From Planococcus sp. 107-1 (GTDB lineage Bacteria; Bacillota; Bacilli; Bacillales_A; Planococcaceae), in NCBI RefSeq assembly GCF_021513255.1, contig NZ_CP090977.1, forward strand, positions 496,001 through 560,000: a DNA stretch of 64,000 nt, given 5' to 3'. Positions 56,440-64,000 of this stretch are shown here, one piece after another (the first letter of the stretch is position 1; the number at the start of each line of letters is the position of its first letter). The notes beneath the pieces were generated by a model. That model was not told where the DNA came from. It worked only from the letters and a program-made list of their open reading frames with translations, and made no database searches. The translations under genes were made by a program, and so were the position numbers.

Positions 56440-56471
56440 GTTAAGAGGGAAGACCAGTTGCTGCCGTCATT

Positions 56472-56930
56472 TTAATTTTGATTGGTCGGAAGTTCCCTGC
56501 GAACGACAAGAACGTCACAGGAACTATTGCTGACGATATGCTGAGAGACGCTGCCCATCAAATATTTTTCAAAAGCATTCAATCCTTGGGCTCCGCAAAT
56601 AATCAAGTCTGCGTCCACCTGCTTGGCAAAATCGCGTGAAATGGCTTTTTTTGGAGAGCCTGAAGCTACAAATGCGTTTACATCAGACAATCCGGCACCA
56701 ATGGCTTCATTCTTATACTTTTCGACAAGTGCTCTTCCTTCTTCGAAGATTGGATCATCTTCAGAAGGTACCCGCTTTGTCATAGCAGTAAAAGAGCGGG
56801 TATCCACTACATGGATTAAATTCAGTGAAGCCTTATGTTTCTTCGCCATCTCAATGGATTTCCTGAATGCCCACTCTGCTTCTTTCGAACCGTCAACTGC
56901 GACTAAAATATGATTGTATTCTAAAGCCAT
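56472..56930 (-). CDS. Universal stress protein UspA family
   Basis: The start at 56930 has GAGGAGG upstream on the minus strand. The 152-residue product has HILVAVDGSKEAEWAFRKSIEMAKK at the N-terminus and the ATP-binding GAQGLNAFEKYLMGSVSQHIVSNSSCDVLVVR at the C-terminus, where the usual GxxG is here GAQG. It is a paralogue of the next gene, about 60 percent alike by eye. Confidence 0.92.
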   Translation of the reverse strand: MALEYNHILVAVDGSKEAEWAFRKSIEMAKKHKASLNLIHVVDTRSFTAMTKRVPSEDDPIFEEGRALVEKYKNEAIGAGLSDVNAFVASGSPKKAISRDFAKQVDADLIICGAQGLNAFEKYLMGSVSQHIVSNSSCDVLVVRRELPTNQN

Positions 56931-57025
56931 ACGTATCCTCCTCTGCTTTTTTCTCTTCTTTGTTCTCATTCTCCATTAAAAATAAAACCCCTTCTTAAAT
57001 TACGAATATTCTGAAAACTTTTATC

Positions 57026-57508
57026 TTATTTATACTCAATTCTTTCTTTCGGTTTCTTATTCTTGGGACCGGTTTGGCGAACGACTAAAACATCGCAAGG
57101 GCTGCTCCGAACGATGTGTTGGGAAACGCTGCCAAGGAGAAAATGTTCGAATGCATTTAAACCTTGGGCTCCGCAGACGATCAAGTCGGCGCTAAGCTGT
57201 TTTGCATAGTCCCGGGCAATCACTTTTTTAGGAGAGCCGGGAACAACGAATGTATGGGCTTCCTGGACTCCGGAATCCAGCGCTTTTGCTTTGTAGCCCT
57301 CAAGAAGTTCTCTTCCGTGCTTGAATGCTTCATCTTCTATATGCGGTTCGTGAAGCTTGATAGCTGTGTAAGAACGGCTATCCACTACGTAAATAATATT
57401 CAGTACAGCGGTATTTCTCTTCGCGATGCCGATTGCTTTTTCAAAAGCGCGCTCCGCTTCGCTGGATCCATCGACGGCCACCAGAATGCTTTTGTATGCA
57501 AAATACAT
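57026..57508 (-). CDS. Universal stress protein UspA family
   Basis: The start at 57508 has GGGAGG upstream. The 160-residue product has SILVAVDGSSEAERAFEKAIGIAKR and GAQGLNAFEHFLLGSVSQHIVRSSPCDVLVVR. It is tandem to its paralogue, with no strong terminator between them, so the pair may be co-transcribed. It has a basic C-terminal extension. Confidence 0.92.
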   Translation of the reverse strand: MYFAYKSILVAVDGSSEAERAFEKAIGIAKRNTAVLNIIYVVDSRSYTAIKLHEPHIEDEAFKHGRELLEGYKAKALDSGVQEAHTFVVPGSPKKVIARDYAKQLSADLIVCGAQGLNAFEHFLLGSVSQHIVRSSPCDVLVVRQTGPKNKKPKERIEYK

Positions 57509-57677
57509 ATCAATTCCTCCCGTCATAATTTTGCTTAGCAAGTAGTTCTCTATACAAGGGGCAATCTCCTGCATAGGAAGAGAATCATTCAAGCAATTGC
57601 AGGGAAAGAAATTTCGTTATTTTTGTATAGAGGCCTTTTTGATTATATTTCAGAATTTACCCGCGATTGGTTGATTC

Positions 57678-57691
57678 TGAAAGCACTTTCA
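57678..57691. promoter_or_regulatory. cre (CcpA) site of the kdg operon
   Basis: TGAAAGCACTTTCA is near-palindromic and fits the CcpA consensus. It lies 88 bases before kdgK. Confidence 0.65.
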
Positions 57692-57702
57692 TTTATAGTT
57701 TA

Positions 57703-57728
57703 ACTAAACCGATTTACTAAACCGATTT
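57703..57728. promoter_or_regulatory. Tandem operator of the kdg operon
   Basis: ACTAAACCGATTT occurs twice without a gap (57703-57715 and 57716-57728). Each half resembles the KdgR-type AAACCGATTT/AAATCGGTTT site. It is the likely binding place of the LacI-family regulator at 61296. Confidence 0.65.
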
Positions 57729-57765
57729 ATAAAATGAAAATAGCATACAAGAGAGGGGAAATACC

Positions 57766-58722
57766 TTGTCTAATCAATATAATGTTTTTACTTTAGGAGA
57801 TGCATTGATCACGTTCAATCCTTCTGAAACTGGGCCGCTGCGTTATGTGCCTTCTTTCACCCGGAAAGTGGGCGGGGCTGAATTGAATTTTGCGATCGGC
57901 TGCGCACGCCTTGGGTTGAATATCAAATGGGCAAGCCGGCTGGGCGGAGACGAATTTGGGCGGGTCATCTATAATTTTGCCACGGAGGAAGGCGTCGATT
58001 TATCGGAAGTCGAGTTTGTGGAGAACTATCCAACTTCCTTGAATTTTAAAGAGATCCGGGAAGATGGTTCCGGCAAGACTTTTTACTATCGCTATCAATC
58101 TCCGATCTTAACAATGGAGCCAAGCGATATAACTGAAGATATGTTTGAAGGCGTTGATTTGATTCACCTGACCGGTGTTTTCCTGGCGATTGATCCGAAA
58201 AACTTGGCCATCGTAAAACGGGTTTTGGAAATCGCTGCTGAAAAGAATATCCGCATTTCATTTGACCCGAATATTCGATTGAAGCTTTGGACCTTGGACC
58301 AGGCAAAAGCTGCATATATGGAAATTTTGCCGTCAGTGGATATTCTACTGACAGGCTTGGATGAAATCGAGATGATCATCGGAGATTCTGCAGACCGAGC
58401 ACTTGAACAATGTGCGAAAGACTTCAACATCGAACAACTTGTAATTAAAGATGGGGGCAATGGGGCGCGAGTTTACCAAAACGGCGCTTGGCATAAAAAA
58501 GAGGCGTTCCCGGTGAATCCGATTGATACAGTAGGCGCAGGGGACGGCTTTGACGCTGGCTATGTATACGCAACGCTTCATGGCTATTCGCCGGAAGAAG
58601 CGCTGGAGTTTGCAAACGGCGTCGGAGCATTGGTTACAACGGTGTCCGGCGACAACGAAGGGCTGCCTTATTTAGAAGAAGTGACGGCATTGATCCGTAA
58701 AGAAAAAGTTGTGGAACGTTAA
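57766..58722 (+). CDS. kdgK: 2-keto-3-deoxygluconate kinase (PfkB family)
   Basis: TTG start with GAGAGGGG upstream. The 318-residue ribokinase-fold protein has GGAELNFAIGCARLG, WASRLGGDEFGRV, FDPNIRLKLW and the C-terminal DTVGAGDGFDAGYVYA box with catalytic Asp. It phosphorylates KDG to KDPG, the substrate of the aldolase encoded next. Confidence 0.92.
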   Translation: MSNQYNVFTLGDALITFNPSETGPLRYVPSFTRKVGGAELNFAIGCARLGLNIKWASRLGGDEFGRVIYNFATEEGVDLSEVEFVENYPTSLNFKEIREDGSGKTFYYRYQSPILTMEPSDITEDMFEGVDLIHLTGVFLAIDPKNLAIVKRVLEIAAEKNIRISFDPNIRLKLWTLDQAKAAYMEILPSVDILLTGLDEIEMIIGDSADRALEQCAKDFNIEQLVIKDGGNGARVYQNGAWHKKEAFPVNPIDTVGAGDGFDAGYVYATLHGYSPEEALEFANGVGALVTTVSGDNEGLPYLEEVTALIRKEKVVER

Positions 58723-58742
58723 ATAGAAGAGGAGCTGAAAAA

Positions 58743-59363
58743 ATGTTAAAACATGAAGTGTTAGCAAATTTGACCAAAACGAAAGTCGTCGCAGTGATTC
58801 GCGGGACTAGTGCAGAAGAAGCGATCGAGTTGTCAAAAGCGGCAATCCAAGGAGGCATTCCCGCAATCGAATTGACGTATACGACACCGCAAGTGCAGAA
58901 CGTCTTTGAAGCATTGAAAGAAGAAGATGTACTGCTCGGTGCAGGGTCGGTCTTGGATCCGGAAACAGCGCGCCACGCCATTCTTGCCGGAGCAAAGTTC
59001 ATCGTCAGCCCGCATTTCAATGAAGACATTGCGCCGGTCTGCAACCGCTACGGCGTTCCGTATTTGCCTGGCTGCATGACCATCCGTGAAATGGTCAAAG
59101 CACTTGAATCCGGCAGCGACATCATCAAGTTATTCCCGGCGAATAATTTCGAGCCGTCATTCATCAAATCAGTCAATGGCCCGCTTCCGCATGTACGGAT
59201 CATGCCGACAGGCGGCATCAACTTAAACAACATCCAAGACTGGATTTCCGCTGGAGCAGTAGCAGTAGGAATCGGCAGCGATTTGAATAAAGCTTACGCA
59301 GCTGGCGGATTTGAAGCAGCTGTTGAGTTAAGCAAACAATACATGGAAAAAAGCGCACAATAG
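58743..59363 (+). CDS. kdgA: KDPG/KHG aldolase
   Basis: This 206-residue TIM-barrel class I aldolase has AVIRGTSAEEAIELSKA, IELTYTTP with catalytic Glu, GAGSVLDPETAR, FIVSPHF and the Schiff-base Lys in SGSDIIKLFPAN. It cleaves KDPG to pyruvate and glyceraldehyde 3-phosphate. GAGGAGCTG precedes it, and spacing to kdgK is 20 bp. Confidence 0.95.
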   Translation: MLKHEVLANLTKTKVVAVIRGTSAEEAIELSKAAIQGGIPAIELTYTTPQVQNVFEALKEEDVLLGAGSVLDPETARHAILAGAKFIVSPHFNEDIAPVCNRYGVPYLPGCMTIREMVKALESGSDIIKLFPANNFEPSFIKSVNGPLPHVRIMPTGGINLNNIQDWISAGAVAVGIGSDLNKAYAAGGFEAAVELSKQYMEKSAQ

Positions 59364-59378
59364 AGGAGGAACCCCCGA

Positions 59379-60455
59379 ATGAACATGACATTCCGTTGGT
59401 ACGGCAAAGATAACGATACGGTTACCCTTGAAAACATCAAACAAATTCCTGGCGTGAAAGGGATCGTCTGGGCATTGCACGATGTCCCGGCAGGAGAAGT
59501 TTGGACGAAAGAAGCGATCAAAGCGGAAGTGGATTATATCGAATCTTACGGTTTCCATACCGAAGTGGTGGAGAGCGTCAATGTCCACGAATCGATTAAA
59601 CTCGGGAACGCAGACCGCGACCGCTATATTGAAAACTACAAAGAGTCGATCCGCAATTTGGCAGAAGCCGGCGTGAAAGTGATCTGCTATAACTTCATGC
59701 CGATCTTTGATTGGACGCGTACGGAAATGTTCCATCCTTTAGAAGACGGTTCGACGGCTTTATTCTTCGAGAAATCGAAAGTGGAGAACTTGGACCCGCA
59801 GGAATTGGTGCGTACCGTGAGCGAAGCGTCGGATCTGACATTGCCAGGCTGGGAGCCGGAAAAACTTGACCATTTGAGTGAATTGTTCGAAGCTTATAAA
59901 GAGATTGATGAGGCTCAGTTGTGGGAGAATTTGGCTTATTTCCTGAAAGCGATCTTGCCGACGGCTGAAGAAGCAGGGATTAAAATGGCCATCCATCCGG
60001 ATGATCCGCCGTATTCGATTTTCGGATTGCCGCGCATCATCACGGGTGAACAAAGCTACGAGAAGTTGATTGAGATTTCCGATTCAGCATCCAATGCGTT
60101 TACGATGTGCACCGGATCCATGGGCGCAAGCTTATCCAATAATATGGTGGAAGTGGCGAGAAAATATGCGAAGCGTGCGCCATTTGCACACATCCGCAAC
60201 GTCAAGGTTTATGACAACGGAGACTTTACGGAAACCTCGCATTATACGCAAGACGGATCGATTGATATTAAAGGCGTCGTAAAAGAATTGCATGAACAGG
60301 ATTATGACGGTTATGTGCGTCCAGACCATGGCCGCCACATTTGGGGCGAAGTTTGCCGACCGGGATACGGATTGTATGACCGTGCACTCGGCATCATGTA
60401 CTTGCTTGGTTTATGGGATGCTTACGAAACGAAAAGAACGGAGGATGCAAAATGA
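59379..60455 (+). CDS. uxuA: Mannonate dehydratase
   Basis: The 358-residue protein is UxuA-like: NMTFRWYGKDNDTVTLENIKQIPGVKGIVWALHDVPAGEVW at the start, YNFMPIFDWTRT, MAIHPDDPPYSIFGLPRI and DGYVRPDHGRHIWGE with His and Asp metal ligands. It dehydrates D-mannonate to KDG. It overlaps the next gene by four bases (ATGA). Confidence 0.95.
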   Translation: MNMTFRWYGKDNDTVTLENIKQIPGVKGIVWALHDVPAGEVWTKEAIKAEVDYIESYGFHTEVVESVNVHESIKLGNADRDRYIENYKESIRNLAEAGVKVICYNFMPIFDWTRTEMFHPLEDGSTALFFEKSKVENLDPQELVRTVSEASDLTLPGWEPEKLDHLSELFEAYKEIDEAQLWENLAYFLKAILPTAEEAGIKMAIHPDDPPYSIFGLPRIITGEQSYEKLIEISDSASNAFTMCTGSMGASLSNNMVEVARKYAKRAPFAHIRNVKVYDNGDFTETSHYTQDGSIDIKGVVKELHEQDYDGYVRPDHGRHIWGEVCRPGYGLYDRALGIMYLLGLWDAYETKRTEDAK

Positions 60456-61288
60456 TTCCAATCCATGAAAATTTAAAAGGCCGTACAGCGGTTATTACAG
60501 GTGGCAGCGGTGTACTCTGTTCAGAAATGGCACGCGAACTGGCTCGCCACGGCGTGAAAGTGGCGATTTTAAACCGGACAGCTGAAAAAGGAGCAGACGT
60601 GGCAGCGGAAATTAACGCTGCAGGCGGAGAAGCATTGGCTGTAGCGGCGAATGTCTTGGACCGTGCTTCTTTGGAAAAAGCAAAAACCGAAATTCTGGAA
60701 GCTTTCGGCAAAATTGATATTTTGATCAATGGCGCAGGAGGAAACCATCCGGACGCGATCACAGGACCGGAAACCTACGATGAATCGGCAGAAGGAAAAT
60801 CGTTCTTCGACTTGGAAGAAGAAGGCTTCTCAAATGTTTTCTCGGTTAACTTCACCGGAACATTCCTTGCAAGCCAAGTATTCGGCAAAGAATTGTTGAA
60901 GAGCGAGTCGCCGGCAATCGTCAACTTGTCTTCGATGAGTTCGTATGCGCCGATGACCAAAGTGCCTGCTTACAGTGCAGCGAAAGCATCGATCAACAAC
61001 TTCACAATGTGGATGGCGGTTCATTTTGCGGAAACGGGCTTGCGCGTCAACTCGATCGCACCGGGCTTCTTCTTGACAACGCAAAACCGCGATTTGCTGC
61101 TCGATCCAGAAGGCAATCCGACATCGCGTTCAAAGAAAATCCTGACAGCGACGCCGATGAAGAAATTCGGCCAGCCGGAAGATTTATTGGGGGCGCTGTT
61201 ATTCTTAGTGGATGAATCGTATTCATCCTTTGTTACCGGTACGACTTTAGCGGTCGATGGCGGCTTCATGGCTTATTCAGGAGTTTGA
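60452..61288 (+). CDS. D-mannonate oxidoreductase/fructuronate reductase, SDR type (UxuB/YjmF-like)
   Basis: ATG 60452 overlaps the uxuA stop with GGAGG upstream. The 278-residue SDR has VITGGSGVLCSEMARELARHG, NGAGGNHPDA, SSMSSYAPM, YSAAKASINNF and a C-terminal GTTLAVDGGFMAYSGV. The ILNRTAEKG turn fits NADPH or NADH use. In Bacillus the equivalent (YjmF) reduces fructuronate to mannonate. The gene before it uses mannonate. Confidence 0.9.
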   Translation: MIPIHENLKGRTAVITGGSGVLCSEMARELARHGVKVAILNRTAEKGADVAAEINAAGGEALAVAANVLDRASLEKAKTEILEAFGKIDILINGAGGNHPDAITGPETYDESAEGKSFFDLEEEGFSNVFSVNFTGTFLASQVFGKELLKSESPAIVNLSSMSSYAPMTKVPAYSAAKASINNFTMWMAVHFAETGLRVNSIAPGFFLTTQNRDLLLDPEGNPTSRSKKILTATPMKKFGQPEDLLGALLFLVDESYSSFVTGTTLAVDGGFMAYSGV

Positions 61289-61295
61289 TGCGTCC

Positions 61296-62300
61296 ATGAA
61301 AACCGTGACCATCGCAGAAGTGGCGGAACATGCAAAAGTATCCAAAAGCACCGTTTCGCAGTATTTGAATAAACGCTATGAATACATGAGCGAAAACACA
61401 CGGAAACGGATTGAAGCGTCAATCGAAGAATTGAACTATCATCCGAATGTCATTGCGAGAAGCTTAAAGCAGAAGTCGACATTTACAGTCGGTGTGATCG
61501 TTGCAAATATCCTTCACAGTTTTTCAACGCAGATTCTCCGGACGATTGAAAATAATTTCAATGGGCAAGGATTCCATACAATTATTTGCAATGCGGATGA
61601 CGAACCCGAAAAAGAGCGGAATTACATCGAAATGCTCTTAGCGAAGCAAGTCGACGGGTTGATTATCTTCCCGACCGGCGGGAATTTGGATCTCTATGAA
61701 CAAATGAAGAAAAGAGACTTTCCGGTCGTCTTCATGGACCGGAAAATTGAAGGATTGGAAATTGAGACGGTCATGCTCGACAATCACCGGGCAGCTGAAC
61801 TGGCGGTCCGCAAATTCGCCGAAAGCGGCTATTCAAAAGTTTCCATCGTGACAACTTCGATCATCCGAAATACGAGCCCTCGGGTCGAACGGATTGAAGG
61901 GTATCGAAAAGCGGTTGAAGAAGTTAACCTGACAGCCGACCCGGCTTATATCCAAACAGCTGATGCGGAAAAGATCCAGGAAGTGCTGAAAGATTTATTC
62001 GCCTTGCCAGAGCCGCCGGATGCGATTCTGGCCGGCAATGATATTGTCTTGATCGAAGTACTGAAATTCATGAAAGAGCAGCAGCTGCATATTCCAAAAG
62101 ATGTCGCAGTCATCGGCATTGACGAAGTGCCGTTTGCAAGCTTCTATTCACCGCCGCTTACGATCGTTTCACAGCCGACGATTGAAATGGGGAACTTGGC
62201 AGCTGAGCTTTTGTTGAAGCAGATCAACGGAACTTCGGAAAAAGAAAGCCCGGTTGTGCACCGGCTTCAACCAAGCCTGATCGATCGGGATTCTTGTTGA
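61296..62300 (+). CDS. LacI family regulator of the kdg operon (KdgR-like)
   Basis: ATG 61296 has CAGGAG upstream. The 334-residue protein has the LacI HTH (TIAEVAEHAKVSKSTVSQYLNKRYEYMSENTRKRIEASIEELNYHPN) and hinge (ARSLKQKSTFTVGVIV), then a periplasmic-binding-like core with DRKIEGLEIETVMLDNHRAA and VAVIGIDEVPFASFYSPPLTIV. It is encoded last in the operon, and tandem sites lie upstream of the first gene. Its inducer is likely KDG or a related acid. Confidence 0.92.
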   Translation: MKTVTIAEVAEHAKVSKSTVSQYLNKRYEYMSENTRKRIEASIEELNYHPNVIARSLKQKSTFTVGVIVANILHSFSTQILRTIENNFNGQGFHTIICNADDEPEKERNYIEMLLAKQVDGLIIFPTGGNLDLYEQMKKRDFPVVFMDRKIEGLEIETVMLDNHRAAELAVRKFAESGYSKVSIVTTSIIRNTSPRVERIEGYRKAVEEVNLTADPAYIQTADAEKIQEVLKDLFALPEPPDAILAGNDIVLIEVLKFMKEQQLHIPKDVAVIGIDEVPFASFYSPPLTIVSQPTIEMGNLAAELLLKQINGTSEKESPVVHRLQPSLIDRDSC

Positions 62301-62332
62301 AGAAAGAGATAGGCTGGAATCCAGTCGCATTA

Positions 62333-62366
62333 AAATAGCCTGCCGGCTTTTGCCGGCAGGCTATTT
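62333..62366. terminator. Terminator of the kdg operon
   Basis: AAATAGCCTGCCGGC and GCCGGCAGGCTATTT form perfect 15-bp arms around four T residues. Nothing else is seen between 62367 and 62547. Confidence 0.9.
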
Positions 62367-62547
62367 ATGTGTTGAAGAAGCTACTAAGAAGCGCTCATAA
62401 ATATCGTTTCAATTGTTTTGCGCCATATCTCTTTCGAATTTTCTAGCACCGGCGCTGTCCATAGCGCCGAAGTGCGATCATTAGAAACGGATGCTTTAAT
62501 TCAGCCCGTTTTCAATAGACTGAGAGCAAGAGTGCAGGCTATTTTTC

Positions 62548-63876
62548 TTAACCCGTAAATACTTGGTCGTACGGATAGCGGAAATGGTCTTTCTTCGGTT
62601 TCATTAAGATGAAAAACAAAGTGAGCGGACCAATTCGGCCGACGAACATCACGAGGCTTAAAAGAATTTCGCCGAGATCGGATAATTGTGCCGTGATGCC
62701 CATCGAAAGCCCCACTGTCCCGAATGCCGATACAACTTCGAACACTAAAGGCAGAAAAGGGATTTTCTCTGTCACGGTCAGCAAGAATGAAAACAGCAGC
62801 ACGAGCAGAAGGCTGATGGTTGTGATGGCAAGCGAGCGGACGATGGTTTCGATCCGGATCGTACGGCCGAATATCTCAGGTTCTTTTTGTGTGCGCAAAA
62901 AAGCATAAGTCGATAGCAGCACGACGATAAAAGTGGTCAGCTTGATCCCGGATGCCGTCGAAGCACTGCCGGCGCCGATGAACATTAATGCCATCGTGAA
63001 TAACAAGGTCGGATCTTCCAATGTCCCGTAATCGAAAACGTTGAATCCTGCTGTTCTCGGCGTTACGGCTGCAAAATAGGAAGACAGGATTTTTTCTCCC
63101 CACGCCCTTCCGCCAAGCGATTCCGGATTGCCAAACTCCAAGGCGAGAATGATCAAGGTTGCGCCTAGATTCAAGGCGAGCGTCCCCCACACCATCAATT
63201 TCGTATGGAGCGACCAGGAGCGCAAAGATTTTTTTTGATAAATGTCGACGACGACGGTAAATCCTAAGCCCCCAAGGATAAACAAGCTGGACAACAGTAC
63301 CAGGACAAAAGGGTCATTGCCGAAGCTCATCAAGTTGTCTGGGAACAAAGAAAAACCGGCATTGTTGAAAGCGGAAATAACGTGGAAGACGCTTAAATTC
63401 ACTGCTTTTTGAAAGCCGTAGTCCGGCAGCCAATAAACCGTCAGCAGCACAATGGCGATTGCTTCCACGCTTAATGCGAAAGTGAGGATCATCTTGACCA
63501 GTTTGACAATTCCCCCAATGGAGTTTTGAGAGAAGGATTCTTGCAAGTAGATCCGGTTTTGGAGGCCGATTTTTCGCCGCAGCAAAATCAGGATCGCTAC
63601 AGCAAACGTCATTAGCCCGATACCGCCGCACTGGATCAGCAACAGCAAGACAATCTCACCGAACAGCGTCAACGTGGTGCCAGGGTCAAATACGCTAAGT
63701 CCAGTGACAGTAGTGGCCGATGTGGCGGTAAACAATGCGTCCGTCCAGGAAATCGGTGCAGTTGTGGCAATTGGCAGTTTTAACAGCAGGGTCCCTAAGG
63801 TGATTAAAAACAAAAAGCTGCCGGCAATGACAATCGGCGGTGAGACTTTAACTTGCTTTTTTTTGGATGGCTTCAC
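62548..63876 (-). CDS. Potassium uptake membrane subunit (KtrB/TrkH family)
   Basis: The 442-residue protein begins at GTG 63876 with AGGAAG upstream. It has four repeated M1-P-M2 units. Selectivity-filter segments include ATSATTVTGLSVFD, SAFNNAGFSL, TPRTAGFNVFDYG and SAFGTVGLSMG, each with the conserved Gly. It imports K+ with a KtrA/C regulatory subunit, which is not in the window. KtrB and KtrD types are hard to separate by eye. Confidence 0.9.
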   Translation of the reverse strand: MKPSKKKQVKVSPPIVIAGSFLFLITLGTLLLKLPIATTAPISWTDALFTATSATTVTGLSVFDPGTTLTLFGEIVLLLLIQCGGIGLMTFAVAILILLRRKIGLQNRIYLQESFSQNSIGGIVKLVKMILTFALSVEAIAIVLLTVYWLPDYGFQKAVNLSVFHVISAFNNAGFSLFPDNLMSFGNDPFVLVLLSSLFILGGLGFTVVVDIYQKKSLRSWSLHTKLMVWGTLALNLGATLIILALEFGNPESLGGRAWGEKILSSYFAAVTPRTAGFNVFDYGTLEDPTLLFTMALMFIGAGSASTASGIKLTTFIVVLLSTYAFLRTQKEPEIFGRTIRIETIVRSLAITTISLLLVLLFSFLLTVTEKIPFLPLVFEVVSAFGTVGLSMGITAQLSDLGEILLSLVMFVGRIGPLTLFFILMKPKKDHFRYPYDQVFTG

Positions 63877-64000
63877 AATGGCACTTCCTAAAGATAAGAG
63901 TGAAATAATAGCTAACTGTATGCCTGTTTTTTGAAGCTGTCAACAGAAGTTTTTTGTCTCGAAAATTTAGGGACCTTCACCAGAAAAAAGAATTATTCCA

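Overview
The window looks like chromosome of a low- to mid-GC Gram-positive bacterium of the Planococcaceae (Planococcus or Planomicrobium type). This is inferred from the GroEL tail, the Bacillales-type S-box riboswitch, the XylR, CstR and MetH/YitJ gene sets, strong AGGAGG-type ribosome binding sites, and a structured intergenic repeat that I recall from Bacillales genomes. No search was run, so the genus is a guess.

Positions 1-1698 hold the end of groES and all of groEL. An 18-bp direct repeat (1681-1698 and 17546-17563) that includes the groEL stop codon bounds a 15.9-kb integrated island. Its layout is that of a phage satellite (PICI/SaPI-like) rather than a full prophage. A leftward integrase and master repressor face a rightward HTH gene, a DUF771-like DNA-binding gene and a primase-helicase. 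An iteron origin follows the primase: GTACCAA repeats on both sides of an AT-rich core. Next come small genes, a TerS-like packaging gene preceded by a GC-rich cos-like patch, two unknown genes, a tail assembly chaperone, a Com-like zinc ribbon and a complete tape measure protein. No large terminase, portal, protease, capsid, baseplate or lysis gene is present. Accessory cargo lies next to attR: two unknown genes and a Panacea (DUF4065) antitoxin with an unrecognised partner. The island replaces the groEL terminator with its own; the original terminator now sits just beyond attR.

From 17.6 to 31 kb the chromosome carries a GGDEF protein, a tRNA-dihydrouridine synthase, a DegV protein, an aquaporin, a TetR regulator and small proteins. 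A sulfane-sulfur (persulfide) detoxification regulon follows: CstR, DUF302, DsrE, rhodaneses, TusA, a rhodanese/persulfide dioxygenase fusion and a TSUP transporter. Five ATACCC-N4-GGGTAT operators serve it. MarR, CarD-like and DUF1456 genes come next. An S-box riboswitch precedes yitJ-metH (31.2-36.6 kb).

From 36.8 to 49.4 kb lies a xylose/xylo-oligosaccharide locus: GH43 xylosidase, XylR, a sugar ABC transporter, XylA, XylB, an aldo/keto reductase and the MsmX-type ATPase. XylR operators overlap the promoters. Miscellaneous oxidoreductases, a P1B-4 metal ATPase and two Usp proteins follow. An operon for hexuronate breakdown (kdgK-kdgA-uxuA-mannonate oxidoreductase-lacI) runs from 57.7 to 62.3 kb, and a Ktr/Trk potassium channel subunit ends the window. 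Xylosidase, xylose and uronate genes together suggest growth on glucuronoxylan.

Eleven frameshifts break nine conserved genes between 19.5 and 55 kb, many beside CGCG. These look like sequencing indels rather than true pseudogenes, and the affected genes are annotated at full length with that caveat.
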